Source: Pseudomonadales bacterium | GTDB taxonomy: Bacteria; Pseudomonadota; Gammaproteobacteria; Pseudomonadales; Pseudohongiellaceae | NCBI GenBank assembly: GCA_022360535.1 | Contig: JAKSCP010000148.1 | Location: 1 to 5,583, forward strand | DNA: 5,583 nucleotides | Direction of reading: 5' to 3' | Shown: positions 1 through 4,202 of the stretch, piece by piece | Layout: every line of letters starts with the position of its first letter | Position numbering within the stretch: position 1 is the stretch's first letter | Made by a program: the position numbers and the translations under genes | The notes under the pieces: generated by a model | The model's input: the letters and a program-made list of their open reading frames with translations, nothing else | The model's database searches: none | What the model was told of the DNA's origin: nothing

Positions 1-149
1 GCTCATTGATTAAATTCGATGATAACGCAGCAATTTTGCTCAACAACCAGGAAGCACCAATCGGAACCCGTGTGTTCGGCCCGGTGACTCGTGAACTGCG
101 TAATGAAAAATTCATGCGCATTATTTCGCTGGCACCAGAAGTGCTTTAA
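1..149 (+). CDS. rplN: 50S ribosomal protein L14, C-terminal part (5' end outside window)
   Basis: This is the last 48 complete codons of L14, read in frame from position 3 and ending at the TAA at 147-149. The translation includes APIGTRVFGPVTREL and ends in KFMRIISLAPEVL, which is almost the E. coli L14 C-terminus; the full protein is normally about 123 residues, so roughly the first 60% lies upstream of the window. L14 is a primary-type 23S rRNA-binding protein of the 50S subunit, located at the subunit interface where it helps form an intersubunit bridge. It is the usual first gene of the spc operon and is followed here by rplX after a 26-nt spacer. The start is not visible, so nothing can be said about its promoter or ribosome binding site. 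Confidence 0.97.
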   Translation, partial: SLIKFDDNAAILLNNQEAPIGTRVFGPVTRELRNEKFMRIISLAPEVL

Positions 150-175
150 GCAAGATTTCTGAGAGAGAGTGAGAA

Positions 176-487
176 ATGAATAAGTTAAAACGTGATGATG
201 AAGTAGTTGTTATCGCAGGCAAGGACAAAGGCAAGCGCGGCACTATCTCTCAGCTGCTTGGCGATAAGGTCGTCGTCCATGGCGTCAACATGGTTAAGCG
301 CCACACCAAGCCTAACCCCAATGCGGGTCAGCCTGGTGGAATCGTAGAGAGTGAAGCGCCATTAGATATATCCAATGTCGCGATTTTTAATTCTGATACC
401 AACAAGGCCGATCGCGTTGGGATCAAGGTAGCTGAAGACGGCAGCAAGACTCGCGTCTTCAAATCGAACGGTCAGGAAATAGATTAG
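176..487 (+). CDS. rplX: 50S ribosomal protein L24
   Basis: The product has 103 residues (E. coli L24 has 104). L24 is an early-binding protein that nucleates folding of the 5' domain of 23S rRNA and sits near the exit of the peptide tunnel. The N-terminal KOW motif covers about residues 4-37, with the basic loop GKDKGKRG at 15-22. The conserved NQPGGIVE-like segment appears as GQPGGIVESE at 51-60, followed by SNVAIFN at 66-72 and KADRVG at 77-82. The start at 176 is preceded by a GA-rich run (161-173) that can serve as a Shine-Dalgarno sequence. Only 2 nt separate its TAG from the rplE start, so the two genes are probably translationally coupled. Nothing in the protein is unusual. Confidence 0.98.
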   Translation: MNKLKRDDEVVVIAGKDKGKRGTISQLLGDKVVVHGVNMVKRHTKPNPNAGQPGGIVESEAPLDISNVAIFNSDTNKADRVGIKVAEDGSKTRVFKSNGQEID

Positions 488-489
488 TC

Positions 490-1185
490 ATGGCTCAGTT
501 AAAAGAGTTTTATCAGAAAGAAGTAGTGCCCGCGCTGTCTCAGCAGTTCGGTTTCACTAATCCTATGCGTGTGCCCAAAATCACCAAGGTGGTTTTGAAC
601 ATGGGCCTGGGCGAAGCCGTTGCGGACAAGAAAATTTTGGAAAACGCGACTAACGATCTGGAGCTGATTAGTGGCCAGAAAGTAGTTGTCACCAAGGCGC
701 GTAAATCTATCGCGGGTTTCAAGATTCGTGAAGGCTGGCCTATTGGCTGCAAGGTAACTCTGCGCGGCGAACGCATGTATGAGTTCCTGGAAAGACTAGT
801 GGATATCTCTATTCCACGAATCAGGGACTTCCGTGGTTTGTCTCCTAAGTCTTTTGATGGTCGTGGCAACTTTGCTATGGGTGTCAACGAACAAATCATT
901 TTCCCAGAAATTGACTACGACAAGATCGATACCCTGCGCGGTCTCGACATTACGATTACGACAACAGCGCAAAACGACGACGAAGGTCGTGCGCTACTTA
1001 CTGCTCTTCGCTTTCCTTTCCGCGGTATGACGCCACAGGGTGAGGAAAAGGGCGAAGAGAAGAAAGAAGCAGCTCCCGCTGAAGAGGCTCCTGCAGAGGA
1101 AGCGCCAGCTGAAGAGGCTCCAGTGGAAACGAATGAAGCGCCTGAAGCAGAAGCTTCAGCAGATGAAGGCAAAGAGGAATCCTGA
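490..1185 (+). CDS. rplE: 50S ribosomal protein L5 with a long acidic C-terminal tail
   Basis: L5 binds 5S rRNA in the central protuberance of the 50S subunit and contacts the P-site tRNA and S13. Residues 1-178 match the whole E. coli protein (179 aa), including TKARKSIAGFKIR (68-80), PIGCKVTLRGERM (84-96), RDFRGLSPKSFDGRGN (112-127) and EQIIFPEIDYDKID (134-147). The family normally stops at about the FPFR at 175-178. Here the frame continues to residue 231, adding about 52 residues rich in Glu, Ala and Pro. From residue 184 on, the tail has 19 acidic and 4 Lys residues. It contains four 5-residue units (EAAPA, EEAPA, EEAPA, EEAPV) at 193-212. The likely ribosome binding site is AGGAA at 474-478, 11 nt before the ATG. 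The stop is one base before rpsN. The L5 identity is certain; the tail looks intrinsically disordered and its role is unknown. Confidence 0.98.
   Translation: MAQLKEFYQKEVVPALSQQFGFTNPMRVPKITKVVLNMGLGEAVADKKILENATNDLELISGQKVVVTKARKSIAGFKIREGWPIGCKVTLRGERMYEFLERLVDISIPRIRDFRGLSPKSFDGRGNFAMGVNEQIIFPEIDYDKIDTLRGLDITITTTAQNDDEGRALLTALRFPFRGMTPQGEEKGEEKKEAAPAEEAPAEEAPAEEAPVETNEAPEAEASADEGKEES
1066..1125 (+). repeat. Imperfect 15-bp coding tandem repeat in the rplE tail
   Basis: Four successive 15-bp units encode EAAPA, EEAPA, EEAPA and EEAPV. At DNA level there is a stronger 30-bp periodicity: 1071-1091 and 1101-1121 match at 19 of 21 positions. Adjacent units use different synonymous codons (GAA GAG against GAG GAA; CCT, CCA and CCC for Pro), so the array is not a very recent copy of one unit. 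It shares an exact 23-bp piece (1081-1103) with the end of rplO. Confidence 0.85.
1081..1103 (+). repeat. 23-bp exact direct repeat, copy 1 (in rplE)
   Basis: These 23 bases are identical to 4127-4149 in rplO, about 3.05 kb downstream and in the same orientation. In both genes they are read in the same phase and encode EEAPAEE plus two bases of an Ala codon. The match stops at both ends at the first neighbouring base. Confidence 0.9.
1173..1178 (+). promoter_or_regulatory. Ribosome binding site of rpsN, inside the rplE tail
   Basis: AGAGGA lies 8 nt before the ATG at 1187, a normal Shine-Dalgarno distance. It overlaps the last Lys and Glu codons of rplE. It decides the rpsN start: the frame is open upstream to an ATG at 1040, but that region is out of phase with the L5 tail and has no family similarity. 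The position suggests that rpsN translation depends on ribosomes finishing rplE. Confidence 0.8.
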
Positions 1186-1186
1186 T

Positions 1187-1492
1187 ATGGCCAAGGCTTC
1201 GATGATAGCCCGTGAAAACAAGCGCGCACGCACAGTAGCAAAATATGCCGAGAAACGTGCTGCTCTGAAGGCGATCCTGAGTGACGTGAATGCCAGCGAT
1301 GATGATAAGTGGGAAGCGCAAATCAAGTTGCAGAAAATGCCACGCGATGCGAGCCCAGTGCGTCAGCAACGTCGCTGCCGAGTGACCGGTCGACCTCATG
1401 GTGTTTATCGCAAGTTTGGTCTGTGTCGAAACAAATTACGCGAAGCAGCTATGCGCGGTGACGTGCCAGGCCTGACTAAGGCCAGCTGGTAA
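1187..1492 (+). CDS. rpsN: 30S ribosomal protein S14, zinc-free form
   Basis: S14 is a late-assembling protein in the head of the 30S subunit, near the A-site and the S3/S10/S19 group. With the start at 1187 the product has 101 residues, exactly the E. coli length, and begins MAKASMIARENK. The conserved C-terminal region is complete: GRPHGVYRKFG (68-78), REAAMRGDVPGL (85-96), KASW (98-101). The short zinc form of S14 has four Cys as CxxC...CxxC; here the equivalent positions are Cys64, Thr67, Cys80 and Lys83, so two Cys remain but a zinc site cannot form. This is the long C-minus type usual in proteobacteria. The gene starts one base after the rplE stop (TGA T ATG), implying tight coupling. 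An upstream in-frame ATG at 1040 is rejected because it would add a Lys/Arg-rich stretch read from the L5 tail in another frame. Confidence 0.98.
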   Translation: MAKASMIARENKRARTVAKYAEKRAALKAILSDVNASDDDKWEAQIKLQKMPRDASPVRQQRRCRVTGRPHGVYRKFGLCRNKLREAAMRGDVPGLTKASW

Positions 1493-1494
1493 GC

Positions 1495-1499
1495 GGGAG
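1495..1499 (+). promoter_or_regulatory. Ribosome binding site of rpsH
   Basis: GGGAG in the 15-nt spacer between rpsN and rpsH, 8 nt before the ATG at 1508. It supports 1508 rather than the in-frame ATG at 1514 as the start. Confidence 0.7.
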
Positions 1500-1507
1500 C
1501 AAGAATT

Positions 1508-1903
1508 ATGAGTATGTCTGATCCAATCGCAGATTTTTTAACCCGCATCCGCAATGCTCAGATGGCGCAGATGCCTGACGTGAGCTGCCCATCCTCCAAG
1601 ATCAAGGTGGCCATCAGCGAAGTATTACAGGATGAAGGTTACATCAATGGTTTCGCGGTAAGTGAAGAAGAAGGCAAGCCGGTAATCAAGGTGGACCTGA
1701 AATACTTCCAGGGTAAGCCAGTAATTGAAGAGATCAAGCGAGTAAGTCGTCCAGGTTTGAGAAGTTACAAAGGTAAAGACGATCTGCCAAAGAACCGCGC
1801 TGGTTTAGGTATCGCCATCATGTCCACTAATAAGGGACTGATGACTGAGCGTAAAGCGGCTGCTGAAGGCCTTGGTGGTGAGGTACTGTGCACCGTTTTC
1901 TAA
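1508..1903 (+). CDS. rpsH: 30S ribosomal protein S8
   Basis: S8 is a primary 16S rRNA-binding protein (central domain, helix 21 region) needed for assembly of the 30S platform. In E. coli it also represses translation of the spc operon by binding its mRNA near the rplX-rplE junction. The product has 131 residues (E. coli 130) and starts MSMSDPIADFLTRIRNAQ. The RVSRPGLRSYKGKDDLP segment (78-94) and the family signature GIAIMSTNKGLMT (101-113), part of the RNA-binding C-terminal domain, are intact, and GLGGEVLC follows at 121-128. The start at 1508 is preceded by GGGAG at 1495-1499, 8 nt away. A second ATG at 1514 is in frame but the family begins with the MSM form, so 1508 is preferred. Confidence 0.98.
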   Translation: MSMSDPIADFLTRIRNAQMAQMPDVSCPSSKIKVAISEVLQDEGYINGFAVSEEEGKPVIKVDLKYFQGKPVIEEIKRVSRPGLRSYKGKDDLPKNRAGLGIAIMSTNKGLMTERKAAAEGLGGEVLCTVF

Positions 1904-1942
1904 TCGGTGTTCGCAATATATTGAGTAAAGAGTGACGTAGCA

Positions 1943-2476
1943 ATGTCCAGAATAGCAAACGCACCAGTAGCCCTTCCCAAAGGGGTCGAAGCAAATATCA
2001 CCGCTTCGCAGATTTCCGTTAAAGGTGGAAAAGGTTCACTGGATCTCGCGCTACATAATTTAGTCGGCGTCGAGCAAGACGGCGAAGAATTGAAAGTGTC
2101 AGCCAAAGATAAGTCTCGCGAAGCGGGTGCTATGGCAGGGACTTTCCGTGCACTGATCAACAATATGGTGGTTGGTGTGAGCGAAGGTTTTGAGAAGAAG
2201 CTGGAGCTGCAGGGTGTTGGTTATCGTGCCAAGGCTTCAGGCAAGTCGATCAATCTGACTGTGGGCTATTCACATCCTATTGATTACAAACTGCCGGAAG
2301 GCGTAACCGCAGAAACACCTTCGCAAACTGAGATCGTGATCTCTGGTGCTGACAAGCAGAAGGTTGGCCAAGTTGCTGCAGAGATCAGAGAGTTCCGTCC
2401 GCCTGAGCCTTATAAGGGCAAAGGTATTCGCTACGTAGATGAGCGCGTGTATCGCAAAGAAGCGAAGAAGAAATAG
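1943..2476 (+). CDS. rplF: 50S ribosomal protein L6
   Basis: L6 binds 23S rRNA helix 97 next to the sarcin-ricin loop, at the base of the L7/L12 stalk where translation factors dock. The 177-residue length is identical to E. coli L6. The protein starts MSRIANAPVALPKGVE and consists of the two tandem L6 domains, roughly 1-82 and 83-177. GVGYRAK lies at 91-97, and the family signature PEPYKGKGIRY lies at 154-164, followed by a basic C-terminus (RKEAKKK). It follows rpsH after a 39-nt spacer. The ribosome binding site is weak: AAAGAG at 1927-1932, 10 nt from the ATG. No anomalies are seen. Confidence 0.98.
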   Translation: MSRIANAPVALPKGVEANITASQISVKGGKGSLDLALHNLVGVEQDGEELKVSAKDKSREAGAMAGTFRALINNMVVGVSEGFEKKLELQGVGYRAKASGKSINLTVGYSHPIDYKLPEGVTAETPSQTEIVISGADKQKVGQVAAEIREFRPPEPYKGKGIRYVDERVYRKEAKKK

Positions 2477-2487
2477 GTTTTCGGATT

Positions 2488-2838
2488 ATGAGTACCAAGA
2501 AGACAGCACGTTTGCGCAGAGCCAAGCGCGCAAGAGCAAAGATCAGCGAACTACGCATGAACCGTTTGTGTGTATTCCGTTCGCCTCGACACATTTATGC
2601 CCAGGTTATTTCGCCATCGGGTGATCAGGTATTGGCCAGTGCTTCCACGGTAGAGAAAGAAGCACGCAGCGGTGCTACCGGCAACGTGGCAGCAGCCACC
2701 AAGGTCGGTACTTTGATCGCAGAGCGAGCCAAGGCGGCAGGCGTTGAGCAGGTTGCATTTGACCGCTCCGGTTATGCCTATCACGGCCGCATCAAGGCCC
2801 TGGCAGAAGCAGCCCGCGAAGGCGGATTGCAGTTTTAA
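2488..2838 (+). CDS. rplR: 50S ribosomal protein L18
   Basis: L18 binds 5S rRNA together with L5 (also in this operon) and L25-type proteins, and anchors it in the central protuberance. The product has 116 residues (E. coli 117). A basic N-terminal arm, residues 4-18, is rich in Lys and Arg and would contact RNA. The core shows RSPRHIYAQVISP at 31-43 and ASTVEKEA at 52-59. The hallmark FDRSGYAYHGR is at 91-101 and AEAAREGGLQF closes the protein at 106-116. The gene begins 11 nt after the rplF stop. The only Shine-Dalgarno-like bases are AGG at 2475-2477, overlapping that stop, so initiation may rely on coupling with rplF. Confidence 0.98.
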   Translation: MSTKKTARLRRAKRARAKISELRMNRLCVFRSPRHIYAQVISPSGDQVLASASTVEKEARSGATGNVAAATKVGTLIAERAKAAGVEQVAFDRSGYAYHGRIKALAEAAREGGLQF

Positions 2839-2884
2839 TTCATACGAATAGAACGACGAACTAGTCGGATTAAGAGAAAGAGTT

Positions 2885-3394
2885 ATGGCATTCAAAGACG
2901 AGCCAGGTAAAAACGAAGAAGGCCTGCAGGAAAAGCTGATTCAGGTTAATCGTGTAGCCAAGGTAGTTAAAGGTGGTCGCATCTTCGGTCTCACAGCGCT
3001 GACTGCTGTGGGAGACGGCAACGGCCGTGTTGGATTCGGTCGTGGTAAAGCCCGCGAAGTGCCTTTGGCAATCCAGAAGGCAATGGAATCTGCCCGTCGC
3101 AACATGATCACGGTAAACCTGGACGGCCACACGCTGCAGTACCCGATTAAGGCCCGTCACGGTGCTTCCAAGGTTTATATGCAGCCGGCATCTGAAGGTA
3201 CTGGTGTGATTGCCGGTGGTGCCATGCGTGCCATTCTGGAATTGGCAGGCGTACAAAACGTATTGGCCAAGTGCTACGGCTCAACTAATCCAGTGAATGT
3301 TGTGCGAGCAACTTTTAACGGCCTGCGTGACATGCGCGCCCCTGATGAAGTGGCGCTCAAGCGCGGCAAGTCAGTCGAAGAGATACTAGGTTAG
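2885..3394 (+). CDS. rpsE: 30S ribosomal protein S5
   Basis: S5 sits on the solvent side of the 30S subunit near the mRNA entry and affects decoding accuracy; in E. coli, changes in its N-terminal loop give spectinomycin resistance. The product has 169 residues (E. coli 167), the difference being a slightly longer N-terminus. The N-terminal RNA-binding domain covers about 14-80 with NRVAKVVKGGRIF (22-34), the spectinomycin-linked loop, and VGDGNGRVGFGRGKAREVP (42-60). The C-terminal domain has MQPASEGTGVIAGGAMRA (99-116) and YGSTNPVNVVRAT (131-143), and the protein ends KRGKSVEEILG. At the position of E. coli Ser22 there is Ala25, a mild difference that I would not read as resistance. A purine run at 2872-2882 serves as ribosome binding site. 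The gene ends in two in-frame stops, TAG TAA (3392-3397). Confidence 0.98.
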   Translation: MAFKDEPGKNEEGLQEKLIQVNRVAKVVKGGRIFGLTALTAVGDGNGRVGFGRGKAREVPLAIQKAMESARRNMITVNLDGHTLQYPIKARHGASKVYMQPASEGTGVIAGGAMRAILELAGVQNVLAKCYGSTNPVNVVRATFNGLRDMRAPDEVALKRGKSVEEILG

Positions 3395-3412
3395 TAAACG
3401 GGGTAGTAAACG
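3392..3412 (+). repeat. Short direct repeat at the rpsE-rpmD junction
   Basis: TAGTAAACG occurs at 3392-3400 and again at 3404-3412, a 12-bp period separated by GGG. The first copy holds the rpsE stop (TAG) plus a second in-frame stop (TAA). The G run at 3400-3403 is the only candidate ribosome binding site for rpmD, 12 nt before its ATG. Probably a small local duplication of the spacer. Confidence 0.7.
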
Positions 3413-3415
3413 AAA

Positions 3416-3598
3416 ATGGCGAAATCGAAGACAGTAAAAGTCACTTTGGTGAGAAGCCCCATTGGTTCCCAGCCCAAGCATAAACTGTGCTTGCAGGGTT
3501 TGGGCCTGCGTCGCATGCACCAGACGGTGGAAGTGGAAGACACTCCTGCGGTGCGTGGCATGATCAACAAGATTAATTACATGCTTGCTGTTGAGTAA
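3416..3598 (+). CDS. rpmD: 50S ribosomal protein L30
   Basis: L30 is a small non-essential 50S protein that binds 23S rRNA in domain II, on the back of the large subunit. The product has 60 residues (E. coli 59). It begins MAKSKTVKVTLVRSPIGSQPKHK, and the diagnostic run LGLRRMHQTVEVEDTP (29-44) is followed by AVRGMINKI. This is the ferredoxin-like fold of the family with no extension. It lies between rpsE and rplO as in E. coli. The spacer upstream is 21 nt and holds only a weak ribosome binding site (G run at 3400-3403). Confidence 0.97.
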   Translation: MAKSKTVKVTLVRSPIGSQPKHKLCLQGLGLRRMHQTVEVEDTPAVRGMINKINYMLAVE

Positions 3599-3627
3599 GT
3601 CGTAACTGCCTCAACATAAAGATAAGC

Positions 3628-3633
3628 AAGGAA
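3628..3633 (+). promoter_or_regulatory. Ribosome binding site of rplO
   Basis: AAGGAA lies 7 nt before the ATG at 3641, one of the two best Shine-Dalgarno matches in the window. It lies in the 42-nt rpmD-rplO spacer, so rplO can probably initiate independently of rpmD. Confidence 0.8.
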
Positions 3634-3640
3634 TATCGAC

Positions 3641-4183
3641 ATGCAACTTAATGAATTACGCCCAGCCAGTGGCAGCACCAAAGCCAAGAAGCGCGTAGGT
3701 CGTGGCACCGGTAGCGGCTGGGGCAAGACCTCAGGTTCTGGTCACAAAGGTCAGAAGTCACGCAGCGGCGGTACTGTGCGCCCGGGTTTCGAAGGCGGTC
3801 AGATGCCTTTGCAGATGCGTTTGCCGAAGTATGGCTTCAGCTCACGGGTTGGTCGCATCACGGCTGAAATTCGCACTAGCGAATTGAACAAGATTGAAGG
3901 CGATGTGGTGAATATGGAGTCCTTGAAGGCTGCAGGTCTGATCACTGCGTCCATCAAGCGGGCCAAGATCATGTTGTCTGGTGACGTCAGCAAGAAATTG
4001 ACCGTTGAAGGTGTTGGCGTAACGAAAGGTGCCAAGGCAGCAATTGAAGCAGCCGGTGGCAAAGTAGTTGAAGTCGCTGGTGAAGAGAAAGCAAAGCCAG
4101 CCAAGAAAGCCAGGGCGGCAACAGCGGAAGAGGCTCCTGCAGAGGAAGCCCCTGCTGCTGAAGAATCTAAAGACGAAGAGTAA
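3641..4183 (+). CDS. rplO: 50S ribosomal protein L15 with a charged C-terminal tail
   Basis: L15 is a late-assembling 50S protein that threads its long basic N-terminus through 23S rRNA and reaches the base of the central protuberance. Residues 1-144 correspond to the entire E. coli protein (144 aa). The Gly/Arg/Lys-rich extension RVGRGTGSGWGKTSGSGHK is at 18-36, KSRSGG at 39-44, FEGGQMPLQMRLPKYGF at 50-66 and TKGAKAAIEAAGGK at 128-141. The frame then runs on to residue 180. The extra 36 residues have a basic part (KAKPAKKARAA, 150-160) followed by an acidic part from 163 with EEAPAEEAPA. The acidic part matches the L5 tail in protein and, over 23 bp, exactly in DNA. The start has a good ribosome binding site. 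The L15 identity is certain; the function of the tail is unknown. Confidence 0.98.
   Translation: MQLNELRPASGSTKAKKRVGRGTGSGWGKTSGSGHKGQKSRSGGTVRPGFEGGQMPLQMRLPKYGFSSRVGRITAEIRTSELNKIEGDVVNMESLKAAGLITASIKRAKIMLSGDVSKKLTVEGVGVTKGAKAAIEAAGGKVVEVAGEEKAKPAKKARAATAEEAPAEEAPAAEESKDEE
4073..4180 (+). other. C-terminal extension of L15 (basic then acidic tail)
   Basis: This encodes residues 145-180, past the end of E. coli L15. Lys/Arg/Ala residues dominate the first half and Glu/Ala/Pro the second, giving a charge-segregated and probably disordered tail. It ends with ESKDEE. The reading frame is continuous with the conserved core and closes with TAA at 4181-4183. Confidence 0.85.
4127..4149 (+). 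repeat. 23-bp exact direct repeat, copy 2 (in rplO)
   Basis: Second copy of the segment at 1081-1103, inside the acidic part of the L15 tail (from residue 163). All seven complete codons are the same synonymous choices as in rplE. Confidence 0.9.
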
Positions 4184-4185
4184 TA

Positions 4186-4199
4186 CTTAATTAGTTAAG
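4186..4199 (+). promoter_or_regulatory. Small hairpin in front of secY
   Basis: CTTAA at 4186-4190 and TTAAG at 4195-4199 are a perfect inverted repeat around the 4-base loop TTAG. It fills most of the 19-nt rplO-secY spacer and ends 3 nt before the secY ATG. The stem is short and AT-rich, so stability is low; it has no following T run and is not a terminator. Its regulatory role is only a possibility. Confidence 0.35.
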
Positions 4200-4202
4200 A
4201 AG

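Larger units (their letters stand above)
1027..1182 (+). other. C-terminal extension of L5 (Glu/Ala/Pro-rich tail)
   Basis: This stretch encodes residues 180-231 of L5, beyond the end of the E. coli protein. It begins with a Glu/Lys-rich segment, then has four Ala-Glu-Pro units and a final Glu/Ala/Ser part. It contains no hydrophobic run that would form a membrane segment or folded core. The reading frame is clean and runs straight from the conserved core, so this is not a frameshift artefact on the evidence of the window. It also contains the Shine-Dalgarno sequence of rpsN (1173-1178). Being part of the expressed protein is an inference from the open frame. Confidence 0.85.

Noticed and set aside
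540..899. Reverse-strand open frame of 119 codons across rplE
   Set aside because: It lies fully opposite the conserved L5 core, has no ribosome binding site and no recognisable domain. Strong coding constraint on the plus strand explains it.
915..1241. Reverse-strand open frame with repeated Gly-Ala-Ser-Ser units
   Set aside because: The repeats are the complement of the Glu/Ala/Pro repeat in the L5 tail, so the pattern is a by-product and not an independent repeat protein.
998..1399. Reverse-strand open frame of 133 codons over the rplE-rpsN junction
   Set aside because: It overlaps two certain genes, and its Leu-rich content mirrors the Glu/Lys-rich plus-strand codons.
2854..2867. Possible hairpin CGAC / GTCG in the rplR-rpsE spacer
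   Set aside because: It has only 4 bp with a 6-base loop and no T run, which is expected by chance in a 46-nt spacer and too weak for a terminator.
2551..3256. Two overlapping reverse-strand open frames opposite rplR and rpsE
   Set aside because: They have no ribosome binding site, no family similarity and full overlap with conserved genes.
3416..3598. A hidden extra small gene or RNA in the spacers around rpmD
   Set aside because: The spacers are 21 and 42 nt and hold only ribosome binding sites and a short repeat. No spacer in the window exceeds 46 nt.
3599..3640. GTCG and CGAC at the two ends of the rpmD-rplO spacer
   Set aside because: Four-base complementarity across about 34 nt is weak, and the pairing would not be expected to form or to hide the rplO ribosome binding site reliably.
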